From Deltaproteobacteria bacterium (GTDB lineage Bacteria > Desulfobacterota > Desulfobulbia > Desulfobulbales > BM004), in assembly GCA_020346205.1 (NCBI GenBank), contig CP070776.1, positions 1,376,439 to 1,417,522 of the forward strand: 41,084 nucleotides of DNA, in the 5' to 3' direction. The number at the start of each line of letters is the position of its first letter. Position 1 is the stretch's first letter. This document shows, piece after piece, positions 31,019 to 40,032 of this stretch. The notes beneath the pieces are model-generated. The model was not told the DNA's origin. It did no database searches and saw only the letters and a program-made list of their open reading frames with translations. A program made the position numbers and the translations under genes.

Positions 31019-31055
31019 AAAACCGGTATGAGAGAGTGATCATACCGGTTTTTTA
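31019..31055 (+). terminator. Strong intrinsic terminator after rplQ
   Basis: Bases 31019-31031 pair perfectly with 31040-31052 (13 bp, CCGG core), with an eight-base loop at 31032-31039. The T run 31049-31054 begins inside the right arm and continues past it. It marks the end of the ribosomal superoperon before the cysteine-cluster gene. Confidence 0.9.
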
Positions 31056-31083
31056 TTGGTAAAAAAGAGAAACAATAATTTTA

Positions 31084-31890
31084 ATGGTTTCTGAAAATCA
31101 TTTGCCGGAAAGCATGACCAAAATGAAAGATACAAACAAAGAATTCCCCGAAGGCATGATTCCGTTGGAAAACTCTGTTTTTCAATTCCGTTGCGAGCCT
31201 GATGTTGAATGCTATATGTCATGCTGCAGGAAATTGGACTTGATACTGTACCCCTATGATGTAATCAGGCTGAAAAACAGGCTCTCCATTTCTTCTGAGG
31301 AGTTTATGCGTAACTACACGCGGCTGGGGTCATCGAGTCATCCATTTTTCCCGTCTGTAATGCTTTTGATGTCTGATAACCAGGAGCAGACCTGTCCGTT
31401 CCTTGATAAAACAGGCTGTACTGTCTATGAAGACAGGCCAACTGCCTGTAGGACCTATCCGCTTGAGAGGGCGGTTGAACGGAATCCCGAACGTGGCAGG
31501 CCGAGGGAGTATTACTTCATGACTCATCATTCTTACTGCCTTGGACACAATGAAACAAAGGAATGGACGGTGAAGACATGGCTAAAAGATCAAAAAATCC
31601 AGCATTATAATGCGGTTAATGATCTTTGGGCGGAGATAGATACACTGTTTGCTTCAAATCCCTGGCAGGGAGAGGGAGCAGGAGGGCCGCGACAGCAGAT
31701 GGCATTTATGGTCTGTTACAATATTGACGGCTTCCGTCAGTTTGCTGAAGAGCATATGATATTGGACCAATTCAAGCTTGAAAGTTCACAGCGAAGGCTT
31801 CTGGGTGCCGATGACGAGACCCTGTTAAAATTTGGTTTTGAATGGCTCAAGCATAATTTGGCTGGGAGCGGGAGTCTTAAGCGCAAATGA
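31084..31890 (+). CDS. YkgJ/CxxCxxCC-type cysteine-cluster protein, function unknown
   Basis: The product has 268 residues and resembles the YkgJ (UPF0153) zinc/iron-chelating family. An N-terminal cluster C37, C43, C47, C48 is followed by CPFLDKTGCTVYEDRPTACR with C104, C112 and C122, then C152. The pattern C-x7-C-x9-C after a CC pair is the family hallmark; metal binding is inferred. There is no signal peptide or membrane segment, so it is probably cytoplasmic. The first ATG (31084) has a poor ribosome site; ATGs at 31114, 31126 or 31156 are possible. It stands alone after the rplQ terminator and before the rpsB promoter. The substrate is unknown. Confidence 0.85.
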   Translation: MVSENHLPESMTKMKDTNKEFPEGMIPLENSVFQFRCEPDVECYMSCCRKLDLILYPYDVIRLKNRLSISSEEFMRNYTRLGSSSHPFFPSVMLLMSDNQEQTCPFLDKTGCTVYEDRPTACRTYPLERAVERNPERGRPREYYFMTHHSYCLGHNETKEWTVKTWLKDQKIQHYNAVNDLWAEIDTLFASNPWQGEGAGGPRQQMAFMVCYNIDGFRQFAEEHMILDQFKLESSQRRLLGADDETLLKFGFEWLKHNLAGSGSLKRK

Positions 31891-31920
31891 TGTCAGCCAA
31901 ATGAAATAGTTGAGATTCGT

Positions 31921-31949
31921 TTGCAAAATCAGGCCACAAATGTTATAGA
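31921..31949 (+). promoter_or_regulatory. Candidate sigma-70 promoter for rpsB-tsf
   Basis: TTGCAA (31921-31926), a 17-base spacer and TATAGA (31944-31949) lie 31 bases after the cysteine-cluster gene and precede the rpsB leader. Spacing is ideal and each hexamer is close to consensus. It is the most plausible promoter for the rpsB unit. Confidence 0.6.
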
Positions 31950-31962
31950 ATCACGTTTTATG

Positions 31963-32106
31963 TTGATTGGGCCAAAGGCCCGTAAATTAAGGAAGTCTGC
32001 AGAGGCTTCTTACTACACACACCCTATGGTATAAGGACCCCTCGGTCCCCTGTTTTTGGGGCGGGGCAAAGGGTGGAGGAAAAAACCAAAAATCGGAGGA
32101 AAAAGT
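31963..32106 (+). promoter_or_regulatory. Structured rpsB (S2) leader RNA
   Basis: The 5' untranslated region contains GGGCC/GGCCC (near 31967-31979). It also has the stem GGACC (32035-32039) with GGTCC (32044-32048), overlapping an alternative CCCC (32047-32050) with GGGG (32058-32061). A long-range pairing CACCC (32020-32024) with GGGTG (32071-32075) is possible just before GGAGG. In E. coli and relatives, S2 represses rpsB-tsf through a conserved leader; the CACCC...GGGTGGAGG arrangement resembles it as I recall it. The assignment is by resemblance, not by covariance search. Confidence 0.6.
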
Positions 32107-32913
32107 ATGTCAGCAATTACAATGAAACAGATGCTTGAGGCCGGGCTACATTTCGGTCATCAGACGCGGCGTTGGAATCCAAAAATGAAGCCGTATATTT
32201 TTGCGCCGCGCAACGGAATCTATATTATCAACCTTGACAAATCCATACGGTTGTTCAGGGTAGCATATGATTATATTGTCGAGGAAACGTCAAAAGGTGG
32301 TTACATCCTTTTTGTCGGGACTAAACGCCAGGCACAGGCAATTATCAAGGAAGAAGCCAGCCGTTGCGATATGTACTATATCAACCACCGATGGCTGGGC
32401 GGTACTTTGACCAATTTCCAGACCATCAAGAAAGGGGTAGATCGGTTAAAGAGCATTGAAGCAATGCAGGAAGACGGATCCATCAATAAATTTCCTAAAA
32501 AGGAAATACTGCTGATGGAAAAGGAGCGGGTCAAGCTCGAACGTAATATTGGAGGCATTAAGAACATGCGCAGCCTGCCTGCTGCTGTTTTTGTCATTGA
32601 CCCCAATAAAGAGCAGATCGTTGTCAAGGAAGCCAACAAGCTCAACATTCCAGTTATTGCTCTGGCAGATACAAACTGCAACCCTGATGGCATTACCCAT
32701 ATTATCCCTGGAAATGATGATGCAATCAGGGCAATCAAGTTAATCACATCAGCAATTGCAGACGCAGTGCTTGACGGCCGGTCTCAGTTGAAGGAAAAGG
32801 ATGCTGTTGTCGAGGAGATGGTAGAGCAGGCAATGGCAGAGAATCCTGAAGAGATTTCTGAGGAAGTTCCCGAAGAAACCAAGGCTGAAGAGAACCCGGC
32901 AGACGAGGCGTAA
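32107..32913 (+). CDS. rpsB: 30S ribosomal protein S2
   Basis: S2 joins the 30S subunit late and lies near S1 and the mRNA exit. The product has 268 residues, against 241 in E. coli, because of an acidic C-terminal tail rich in Glu. The core contains [32 protein letters not shown] and [12 protein letters not shown]. The ATG at 32107 follows CGGAGG; the frame is open upstream through the leader to a TTG at 32056, but that would disrupt the family N-terminus. The leader suggests autoregulation. Confidence 0.97.
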   Translation: MSAITMKQMLEAGLHFGHQTRRWNPKMKPYIFAPRNGIYIINLDKSIRLFRVAYDYIVEETSKGGYILFVGTKRQAQAIIKEEASRCDMYYINHRWLGGTLTNFQTIKKGVDRLKSIEAMQEDGSINKFPKKEILLMEKERVKLERNIGGIKNMRSLPAAVFVIDPNKEQIVVKEANKLNIPVIALADTNCNPDGITHIIPGNDDAIRAIKLITSAIADAVLDGRSQLKEKDAVVEEMVEQAMAENPEEISEEVPEETKAEENPADEA

Positions 32914-32964
32914 AATTTAGTCTGTTAAGCAAAGAATTTTTTCTTAATTTTCGGATTGGCGCAG

Positions 32965-32986
32965 CTGCAAGATTGTGCAGTTTTTT
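32965..32986 (+). terminator. Weak attenuator-like hairpin between rpsB and tsf
   Basis: CTGCA (32965-32969) pairs with TGCAG (32976-32980), immediately followed by six T residues (32981-32986). The stem is short, so termination would be partial at most. It lies in the 239-base rpsB-tsf gap, where E. coli also has an attenuator. No other gene or strong signal was seen in this gap. Confidence 0.4.
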
Positions 32987-33152
32987 AGGTGTCTGGCAGT
33001 GCAAAATGCGATCATCAAGGATTGTTTTTAGTTGTGAAATTTTGCAACTTCTGTTCTTGAGCTTTCCTGCAGTTATTCCCAGCAGGGCACAACTAGAAAA
33101 GACATTCGAATATAACAAAATTCATATAGGTTACATGTAAAGGAGAACTATC

Positions 33153-33752
33153 GTGAAAATCACAAGTCAAATGGTTAAAGAGCTCCGCGATAAAACAAAT
33201 GCGGGAATGATGGATTGCAAAAAAGCCTTGGGTGAAACCGAAGGTGATATGGAAAAGGCGGTCGACCTTCTGCGTCAGAAAGGTTTGGCAGTCGCCCAAA
33301 AGAGAGCAGGGCGTTCCACCAGTGAAGGTGTGGTTCAGACCTATATCCATGCGGGTGGCAAACTAGGGGTTATGGTAGAGGTCAACTGTGAAACTGACTT
33401 TGTAGCCAAAACAGACGATTTCCAGACTTTTGCCAGAGAGATCGCCATGCATATTGCGGCAATGAATCCCGTAGCAGTTAAGCGTGAAGAAATCCCAGAG
33501 GCTGTTGTTACGCGGGAGGCTGATATTTACAAGAAACAGGCCATGGACTCAGGTAAACCAGAAAATATTGCTGAGAAAATGGTTTCAGGTAAGCTGGATA
33601 AATTTTTTACTGAGGTCAGTCTGCTGGAACAGAAATTTGTAAAAAATCCTGACCTGAGTATTCAGGATCTGTTAAATGACTTGATTGCCAAAATGGGAGA
33701 GAATATAACGGTGAAGAGATTTACTCGCTTCCAGGTTGGCTCAGATGCCTAA
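33153..33752 (+). CDS. tsf: Elongation factor Ts
   Basis: EF-Ts exchanges GDP for GTP on EF-Tu. The product has 199 residues, the short form with one core domain rather than the ~283-residue E. coli type. It carries the N-terminal UBA-like helices ([19 protein letters not shown]) and the EF-Tu contact motif TDFVAK at residues 81-86. The start is GTG with AAGGAGA upstream. It follows rpsB and precedes pyrH, the standard order. Confidence 0.97.
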   Translation: MKITSQMVKELRDKTNAGMMDCKKALGETEGDMEKAVDLLRQKGLAVAQKRAGRSTSEGVVQTYIHAGGKLGVMVEVNCETDFVAKTDDFQTFAREIAMHIAAMNPVAVKREEIPEAVVTREADIYKKQAMDSGKPENIAEKMVSGKLDKFFTEVSLLEQKFVKNPDLSIQDLLNDLIAKMGENITVKRFTRFQVGSDA

Positions 33753-33799
33753 GTTTTATCAGGAAAATAAAACCTGCAACTTCTATTAAGGAAAAACTG

Positions 33800-34513
33800 A
33801 TGACTGATGCACCATACAAAAGAGTGTTGTTGAAGCTCAGCGGTGAAGCCCTGATGGGTGATACTGATTTCGGTATCAGCACCGATGTTTTGGATTATGT
33901 TGCAGGTGAGGTGAAACAGGTAGTAGAGCTGGGCATGGAGGTGGGTCTGGTTATTGGTGCAGGCAATATATTTAGAGGAGTTGCCGGTGCCTCGAAAGGA
34001 ATGGACAGAAGCACTGCAGATAATATGGGCATGCTGGCAACTGTAATAAACAGTCTTGCCATGCAGGATTCTCTGGAGCGCAATAACATTGTCACCAGGG
34101 TAATGTCAGCTTTTCCTATGCCGAGTGTTTGTGAACCGTATATACGCCGCCGGGCTATCCGACATTTTGAGAAAGGCAGAGTTGTAGTTTTTGCAGCTGG
34201 AATAGGCACACCCTATTTTACGACTGACACGGCAGCTGTTATCCGGGCTCTTGAAATTGAAGCAGACCTTATCTGCAAGGCAACACGGGTTGATGGTGTT
34301 TACGATAAGGACCCACTCACTCATCCAGATGCTGTAAAGTTTGATACCTTAACTTACACTGATGTTCTGAAAAAAGGTCTCAGGGTGATGGATGCTGCTG
34401 CTATCTCGCTGGCTAGGGACAACAATAAACCGATAATAGTGTTGAATATGAAAATTCCCTCAAACATTAAAAAGGCAATGTGCGGTGAACATGTCGGCAC
34501 TATTGTGCAGTAG
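33800..34513 (+). CDS. pyrH: Uridylate kinase
   Basis: PyrH phosphorylates UMP to UDP for RNA and nucleotide-sugar synthesis. The product has 237 residues of the amino-acid-kinase fold. The ATP/UMP-binding parts are the N-terminal [17 protein letters not shown] at 53-60, [11 protein letters not shown] and [12 protein letters not shown]. It is the hexameric, bacterial type, unrelated to eukaryotic UMP/CMP kinase. It lies between tsf and frr as in most bacteria. Confidence 0.97.
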   Translation: MTDAPYKRVLLKLSGEALMGDTDFGISTDVLDYVAGEVKQVVELGMEVGLVIGAGNIFRGVAGASKGMDRSTADNMGMLATVINSLAMQDSLERNNIVTRVMSAFPMPSVCEPYIRRRAIRHFEKGRVVVFAAGIGTPYFTTDTAAVIRALEIEADLICKATRVDGVYDKDPLTHPDAVKFDTLTYTDVLKKGLRVMDAAAISLARDNNKPIIVLNMKIPSNIKKAMCGEHVGTIVQ

Positions 34514-34585
34514 AAAAATGTAGAATTCCTGAAGCACCAAAATATTGATTCTTAACACCTGGTGGTTAACTGAAAGGAGATTATG

Positions 34586-35143
34586 ATGACAAGCGAAGTA
34601 ATAATGGAAATGGCTGAGAAAATGGATAAAAGTCTGGAGGCTTTTAAACAGGAATTAACCAAGATACGCACTGGCCGAGCTTCATTGTCACTTCTAGACG
34701 GGATAAAGGTTGAGGCGTATGGTTCAGCAATGCCGCTTAACCAGGTAGGCACCTTGACCATTCCGGAAAGTAGACAGATTGCTATTCAGCCCTGGGATCC
34801 TCAGGTTATGGCAGGCATTGAGAAGGCCATTTTGAAGTCTGAACTTGGCCTGACTCCTGTAAATGATGGCAAGGTCATCCGTATAAACATACCTCAGTTG
34901 ACAGAAGAACGGCGTAAGGAGCTTGTTAAAATTGTAAAGAAAATTGCAGAGGAATACCGTGTCGCTGTCCGGAATCATCGCCGTGATGCCAACGATACCC
35001 TCAAGAAACAAAAGAAAAACAAAGAAATTTCAGAAGATGAGCAGTTCAAACTTCAAGATGAGGCCCAGAAAGAAACAGATAGTTATGTTGCAAAGATAGA
35101 TGCAGTGGCCACTGAAAAAGAAAATGAAGTAATGGAGGTTTAG
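34586..35143 (+). CDS. frr: Ribosome recycling factor
   Basis: RRF splits post-termination ribosomes together with EF-G. The start at 34586 gives 185 residues, the E. coli length, and lies six bases from AGGAG; an ATG three bases earlier is too close to it. Motifs are LTKIRTGRASLSLLDGIKVE in the N-terminal helix, PWDPQ in domain II, and VRNHRRDANDTLKK near the C-terminus. It follows pyrH by 72 bases and precedes uppS. Confidence 0.97.
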   Translation: MTSEVIMEMAEKMDKSLEAFKQELTKIRTGRASLSLLDGIKVEAYGSAMPLNQVGTLTIPESRQIAIQPWDPQVMAGIEKAILKSELGLTPVNDGKVIRINIPQLTEERRKELVKIVKKIAEEYRVAVRNHRRDANDTLKKQKKNKEISEDEQFKLQDEAQKETDSYVAKIDAVATEKENEVMEV

Positions 35144-35173
35144 CTCATCATCTGAAGAGTGCAATGATCTATT

Positions 35174-35932
35174 ATGCTTGAAAATCAGGTTCTGGATCCT
35201 AAGAGGATTCCCCGACATGTTGCCATAATTATGGATGGCAACGGCAGATGGGCAAAACAGCGCAACCTGCCGAGGATTATGGGGCACAAGGCAGGAACCG
35301 AATCTGTCAAAGATATTGTGAAAACCGCCAGAGAGCTGAATCTGGAGGTTCTCACCCTCTATGCTTTTTCAACTGAAAATTGGAAAAGGCCTTCCGTTGA
35401 GGTCCAGAGCCTCATGACCCTGCTCAAGACCTATCTCAAATCAGAAATGTTAAACATGCTGGAAAATGATATTTCTTTGCTTTGCATTGGAGAAATAGAA
35501 AAATTGCCAGCCGATGTTCAGAAAATCCTTGCCGATGTCATACAGGAAACTGCACCCAAAGAAAAAGAAAAGCCAAGTTTGATACTAAACCTGGCTTTGA
35601 GTTATGGAAGCCGTTCTGAGATTATCAGAGCAGCCCGTAGCATGGCCGAAAAATGTGTCAATGGCCAGTTTGGGCCGGATGACATTTCTGAACAGCTTTT
35701 TGCTTCCCATCTTTATACCGGGGGGCTGCCAGACCCTGACTTACTCATCAGGACCGGCGGTGAGGCGCGTCTGAGCAATTTTCTCCTTTGGCAGTTGTCT
35801 TATGCTGAACTTTATATTACTGAAACCATGTGGCCTGATTTTAAGGGAGAAAAGTTCATCGAGGCTATCAGGGACTATCAGAGCCGGGAACGAAGATTCG
35901 GCCAAACTAGCGAACAGTTGCAGGCGGAGTGA
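35174..35932 (+). CDS. uppS: Undecaprenyl diphosphate synthase (cis-prenyltransferase)
   Basis: UppS condenses isopentenyl units to the C55 carrier used for peptidoglycan and O-antigen. The product has 252 residues. The catalytic Asp is D21 in IIMDGNGRWA, followed by GHKAGTESVKDI, TLYAFSTENWKRP and the C-terminal block LLIRTGGEARLSNFLLWQ. The ribosome site is weak. cdsA starts three bases after its stop, so they are probably co-translated. Its isoprenoid precursors come from the pathway of dxr and ispG, in the same unit. Confidence 0.97.
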   Translation: MLENQVLDPKRIPRHVAIIMDGNGRWAKQRNLPRIMGHKAGTESVKDIVKTARELNLEVLTLYAFSTENWKRPSVEVQSLMTLLKTYLKSEMLNMLENDISLLCIGEIEKLPADVQKILADVIQETAPKEKEKPSLILNLALSYGSRSEIIRAARSMAEKCVNGQFGPDDISEQLFASHLYTGGLPDPDLLIRTGGEARLSNFLLWQLSYAELYITETMWPDFKGEKFIEAIRDYQSRERRFGQTSEQLQAE

Positions 35933-35935
35933 TCA

Positions 35936-36742
35936 ATGGGCAGAATTGTCACGGGTCTTATCCTTTCAATAGGCTGGATTTTATTGCTGCTTGTAGGGTC
36001 ATACCCATTGTTCTGTCTTGTTATTACGGCAGGTGGTGGAGTCGCCCTGTATGAATTTCTGCGCATGAGTTCTCCGGAGGCTGAAAAAAAACATATTCCT
36101 CTTGTCCTCATACTCGGACTTTTTCCACTGGTGGCAGCCTCTCTTTGGGGTGGAAGTGCGCTAACTTCCAGCCTGTTTCTGGCCCTGCTCATTTTGATCA
36201 TTATTACTGTTGTTTCTTATCCCTCACTGGATAATGGGATGCTCTTTCTGGCACGGCTATGGTTTGGCATTTTCTATATAGGTTTCTGTTCTGCTCATTT
36301 GATCCTGCTACGCTCTCTATCCCAGGGAATTTTCTGGCTGCTCGTACTGACTGCCATAACAGTTGCTTCTGATACCGGTGCCTATTATGTAGGTCGTTCA
36401 CTTGGTAAAACGAAGTTGTATCCTGCTTTAAGCCCCGGCAAAACAAGGGCTGGTGCAGTTGGCGGAATTATTGGTGGTATGCTTGGAGGGCTTGTGGTGA
36501 CGGCCTTATTTGTTGAGGGAGCCAATCTTGCCATGGTAGCACTTCTGAGCCTGGTCCTGAGTGTTATCGGCATTTTGGGAGATTTGATTGAATCGCTCAT
36601 CAAACGTGTATCAGGGGTGAAAGATTCAGGGCAGATATTACCTGGACATGGAGGGTTGCTGGACCGTTGTGACAGCCTGCTGCTTACAGCTCCTGTACTG
36701 TACTATGTCATCTTCTGGGGACATGGTGTACTGTTGAAGTAA
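35936..36742 (+). CDS. cdsA: Phosphatidate cytidylyltransferase
   Basis: CdsA makes CDP-diacylglycerol, the precursor of phospholipids, in the inner membrane. The product has 268 residues, mostly transmembrane helices. The signature near the C-terminus reads KRVSGVKDSGQILPGHGG, then LLDRCDSL, as in the family. A possible ribosome site is GGAG just before the uppS stop. Order uppS-cdsA-dxr-rseP is the common bacterial arrangement. Confidence 0.97.
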   Translation: MGRIVTGLILSIGWILLLLVGSYPLFCLVITAGGGVALYEFLRMSSPEAEKKHIPLVLILGLFPLVAASLWGGSALTSSLFLALLILIIITVVSYPSLDNGMLFLARLWFGIFYIGFCSAHLILLRSLSQGIFWLLVLTAITVASDTGAYYVGRSLGKTKLYPALSPGKTRAGAVGGIIGGMLGGLVVTALFVEGANLAMVALLSLVLSVIGILGDLIESLIKRVSGVKDSGQILPGHGGLLDRCDSLLLTAPVLYYVIFWGHGVLLK

Positions 36743-36821
36743 CTTTATCAATTTCGTATCAGTAATTAATTCCTAAGAAAAAAGTTAAAGATGTATAAAT
36801 TCAGGGATGAGATACTTGAAC

Positions 36822-36850
36822 AGCCTGTCGTGCTAGGCTTTATTTTTTAT
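36822..36850 (+). terminator. Weak terminator-like hairpin between cdsA and dxr
   Basis: AGCCT (36822-36826) pairs with AGGCT (36835-36839), followed by TTTATTTTTTAT. The five-base stem is short, so read-through into dxr is likely. It may tune the level of the downstream genes. Confidence 0.35.
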
Positions 36851-36870
36851 ATCTGAAATTACTGGATATT

Positions 36871-38061
36871 ATGGAAAATAAAAAAATTGCCATACTCGGT
36901 TCCACCGGTTCCATAGGCAGGAATGTTCTTGAAGTTGCAGCCAGCTTTCCGGATCATTTTACGGTAGTCGGCTTGACGGCGGGTTGGAATATTGATTTGC
37001 TCCGGCAGCAGGTTGATGCCTTTGTACCTCGCATAGTATCTGTAGCAGAGGAGAGTGAAGCAGCAAAGCTCAAAACAATGTTTGGTCCCTCCTGCCAAAC
37101 TGAAATAGTCTGGGGTCAGGAAGGCAATAATCAGGTGGCTTCCATGCAGGAAGCAGATACGGTTGTCTCTGCCATTGTGGGAGCTGCAGGTTTGCTGCCA
37201 ACCCTTAGCGCGATCAGGTCTGGTAAGGATGTTGCCCTGGCCAACAAGGAAACCCTTGTTATGGCCGGCCGTCTCATCATGGATGAAGTAAAAAAACAAC
37301 AGGTGAGGCTGCTGCCTATTGACAGCGAACACAGTGCTATTGCGCAAGCCCTGGAGGCAGGACGCAAAGAGGATGTTGCCCGTATAATCCTCACTGCCTC
37401 GGGCGGACCCTTCTTGAATTTAGAACAGGAAAATCTCTGGCAGGTCACGCCTGAACAGGCTCTGAACCATCCCAACTGGGACATGGGCCGCAAGATTTCA
37501 ATTGATTCTGCAACCTTAATGAATAAGGGATTAGAAGTTATTGAGGCGCATTGGCTGTTTGACGTCTCTTTGGAGAAGATAGAGGTGCTTGTGCACCCCC
37601 AGAGTATTGTTCACTCACTGGTAGAGTTTGTTGATGGTTCAGTAGTGGCCCAGTTAGGCATCCCAGATATGAGGGTGCCCATAAGTTATGCGCTTTCCTA
37701 TCCTGAAAGACTGGACACAGGACTTTCCCGTCTGAACTTGACAGAATGCAGCAATTTGAGCTTTCTCAAGCCGGATACAAATAGGTTCCCGGCACTGCAG
37801 ACTGCTTACGAGGCATGTAGCATAGGCGGGTGCATGCCAGCTGTTCTCAATGCGGCAAACGAGGTTGCAGTGGTAGCTTTTCTTGACGGGAAAGTGAAAT
37901 TTCCAGAGATAGCCAAGGTGGTTGCTGAAACCATGACCCGCATGGATTATATGGATGATGCAGATATTGAAACAATTTTAGAAGCCGATCGTCTGGCCAG
38001 GGTCGAGTCTGCAGAAGTGGTACGTAATATGAAGAAGCAGGCTGTTGGCGAAGGGTTGTAA
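36871..38061 (+). CDS. dxr: 1-deoxy-D-xylulose 5-phosphate reductoisomerase
   Basis: Dxr converts DXP to MEP with NADPH, the committed step of the MEP isoprenoid pathway and the target of fosmidomycin. The product has 396 residues. The NADPH motif GSTGSIG is at 10-16. Metal and catalytic residues are D151 and E153 in PIDSEHSA, and N218, K219 and E222 in MNKGLEVIEAH, matching E. coli D150, E152, N227, K228 and E231. The ribosome site is poor. rseP follows after 33 bases. Confidence 0.97.
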   Translation: MENKKIAILGSTGSIGRNVLEVAASFPDHFTVVGLTAGWNIDLLRQQVDAFVPRIVSVAEESEAAKLKTMFGPSCQTEIVWGQEGNNQVASMQEADTVVSAIVGAAGLLPTLSAIRSGKDVALANKETLVMAGRLIMDEVKKQQVRLLPIDSEHSAIAQALEAGRKEDVARIILTASGGPFLNLEQENLWQVTPEQALNHPNWDMGRKISIDSATLMNKGLEVIEAHWLFDVSLEKIEVLVHPQSIVHSLVEFVDGSVVAQLGIPDMRVPISYALSYPERLDTGLSRLNLTECSNLSFLKPDTNRFPALQTAYEACSIGGCMPAVLNAANEVAVVAFLDGKVKFPEIAKVVAETMTRMDYMDDADIETILEADRLARVESAEVVRNMKKQAVGEGL

Positions 38062-38094
38062 GAAACAATTAAAATTATAGAGGTTTGAAACTGA

Positions 38095-39177
38095 ATGAAT
38101 ACCATAATTTCATTTGTCATAGTACTTGGATTACTTATTTTTGTGCATGAATTTGGCCATTTTATCTGGGCCAAGTTTTTCGGGGTCAAGGTCCTTAAAT
38201 TTTCTTTGGGATTTGGCCCAAAGCTCATTAGCAAACAGTACGGTGAAACAGAGTACCTTATCAGTGCTTTCCCCCTGGGTGGTTATGTTAAAATGTTTGG
38301 GGAAAATCCCGGAGAGTTGGCTGAGGAACGCCTGTCTCCGGCTGAACTTAAACGTTCATTTGCTACACGGCCTGTCTGGCAGCGTTTTATAATTGTTGCA
38401 GGTGGCCCGGTGTTTAACCTTATCTTTGCCATGTTTCTTTTTTTCATTATCGTGCTTGTGGCAGGGTTACCACAACCGGTTGATACCACAACCATTGGCG
38501 GGGTTGGCCTGGATACTCCTGCTGCAGAAGCCGGATTGCAGGAGGGCGATACCATTCTTGCCATTGACGGCACTGAAACTACGCGCTGGGAAGATGTTTC
38601 CCTCTTGATAAAGAACAGTGAAGGCAGGGAGGTTCTGCTTACCCTGCAGCGGAATGATGAGACTCTTGAAGTTGCTGTAACTCCGCGTATGGAAAAGACA
38701 CGAACTATCTTTGGTGAAGAGATCGGTGAACGTTACATGGTTGGTATTGCCAGATCTGAGGAGGTCATTTACGAAAAGGTCGGTTTAATAAAGTCACTGC
38801 AGGCAGGCATCAGCCAGACATGGAGTTGGATGTACCTCACTGTGATGGGTCTTATAAAAATAATTCAGAAGGTTATACCTGCTTCGGAATTGGGCGGCCC
38901 GATTCTCATTGCAAAAATCGCCGGGGAACGGATGGAGGCTGGCTGGATCAATTTCCTTTATTTCATGGGAGTTTTAAGTGTAAACCTTGGTATCCTTAAT
39001 CTGCTTCCTATCCCTATCCTTGATGGCGGCCACCTGGTGTTTTTCTCTGTTGAGGCAATTTTGCGTAAGCCCCTTAACCTGCGAACCATGGAAATCTTGC
39101 AGCAGGTTGGTCTCGTGCTGCTGGGTACCCTGATGATATTTGTTTTTTATAATGACCTGGTCAGGGTATTCGGTTGA
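38095..39177 (+). CDS. rseP: RIP metalloprotease RseP (site-2 protease)
   Basis: RseP cleaves membrane substrates such as anti-sigma factors and signal-peptide remnants inside the inner membrane. The product has 360 residues. The zinc site is HEFGH (18-22) in the first helix and LDGG (309-312) in the third. One PDZ domain is visible (PAAEAGLQEGDTILAIDG and after); E. coli RseP has two and is longer (450). It sits after dxr as usual, but bamA does not follow; tsaB does. The specific substrate here is unknown. Confidence 0.96.
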   Translation: MNTIISFVIVLGLLIFVHEFGHFIWAKFFGVKVLKFSLGFGPKLISKQYGETEYLISAFPLGGYVKMFGENPGELAEERLSPAELKRSFATRPVWQRFIIVAGGPVFNLIFAMFLFFIIVLVAGLPQPVDTTTIGGVGLDTPAAEAGLQEGDTILAIDGTETTRWEDVSLLIKNSEGREVLLTLQRNDETLEVAVTPRMEKTRTIFGEEIGERYMVGIARSEEVIYEKVGLIKSLQAGISQTWSWMYLTVMGLIKIIQKVIPASELGGPILIAKIAGERMEAGWINFLYFMGVLSVNLGILNLLPIPILDGGHLVFFSVEAILRKPLNLRTMEILQQVGLVLLGTLMIFVFYNDLVRVFG

Positions 39178-39271
39178 TAAGGTCTATTAATTAAACTTCA
39201 AAAACCTGGCCTGAGAACATAATGCGCAGCCAGGCTCTATGAATTACTGATAATTATCGAAGAATATTGGT

Positions 39272-40000
39272 ATGGCACATACTGGAAAAGATATAACAGG
39301 TTTGCACAAACCAATAATTCTGGCTCTGGAAACTGCTACCATGTGCGGCAGTGTTGCCCTTGTTTCTGAAAACAGGTGCCTGGCTGAATTTTCCCTGCAA
39401 ACAGGAGAGACCCATTCCCGCAGGCTGCTTGCAGGTGTTGACTGGCTCCTGCAGGAGACCGGTATTGATTGGCCATCAATTGATGCAGTAGCAGTGAGCC
39501 AGGGACCAGGAAGTTTCACCGGTTTACGGATTGGACTTGCAACTGCAAAGGGCTTGGCCATGGCCGGGGGGGCAAAACTTATTGGTATAGGAACCCTGGA
39601 TGGTTTGGCGGCTCAGCTTTTTGCAGCAGGGGAGGTCTTGATATGTCCGGTGCTTGATGCCAGGAAAAAAGAGGTATATTGTGGATTTTTTAAGTGCGAT
39701 AATCAGGGTATCCCAAGGCTTCAGGAAGAATACATGGTAATCAGTCCCGAAGCATTGTGCGCCAGGATTGATGAGCCAGTGGTGCTGCTAGGAGATGGAG
39801 CAACGGCCTATGAATATCTCTTTCAGGAAAAACTTGTTGATCTTTTAAAGGTGGTGCCTTCAAATGTATATTTCCCCAGGGCAGCAACAATAGGTTTGCT
39901 GGCCTGGGAGAAGTGGCAGAAGAATGAGTTTCTCGATCCCGCAGCTGCTGAACCTATATATATTAGGCCTTCTGAGGCTGAACTAAATCTAGGGAAGTAA
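39272..40000 (+). CDS. tsaB: tRNA threonylcarbamoyladenosine biosynthesis protein TsaB
   Basis: TsaB is the scaffold partner of TsaD in making t6A37 on ANN-decoding tRNAs. The product has 242 residues of the ASKHA fold. The N-terminus has ILALETATMCGSVALV and the signature SQGPGSFTGLRIGLATAKGL follows, after which the weakly conserved C-terminal half is typical. It is not TsaD: the HxxxH metal motif of that subunit is absent. The ribosome site is weak. The 104-base gap downstream is AT-rich. Confidence 0.94.
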   Translation: MAHTGKDITGLHKPIILALETATMCGSVALVSENRCLAEFSLQTGETHSRRLLAGVDWLLQETGIDWPSIDAVAVSQGPGSFTGLRIGLATAKGLAMAGGAKLIGIGTLDGLAAQLFAAGEVLICPVLDARKKEVYCGFFKCDNQGIPRLQEEYMVISPEALCARIDEPVVLLGDGATAYEYLFQEKLVDLLKVVPSNVYFPRAATIGLLAWEKWQKNEFLDPAAAEPIYIRPSEAELNLGK

Positions 40001-40002
40001 TT

Positions 40003-40032
40003 TTGAATTTTGAATTATATATTTTTTATAAC
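40003..40032 (+). promoter_or_regulatory. Weak candidate promoter upstream of ispG
   Basis: TTGAAT (40003-40008) and TATAAC (40027-40032), 18 bases apart, lie in the AT-rich tsaB-ispG gap. In such AT-rich DNA chance matches are common, so this is a low-confidence call. Confidence 0.3.

Noticed and set aside
32056..32106. N-terminal extension of S2 from an upstream TTG
   Set aside because: It translates the structured leader, is not family-like, and the ATG at 32107 has a clear ribosome site.
39205..39234. CCTGGC/GCCAGG hairpin between rseP and tsaB as a terminator
   Set aside because: The loop is 18 bases and no T run follows; could be chance.
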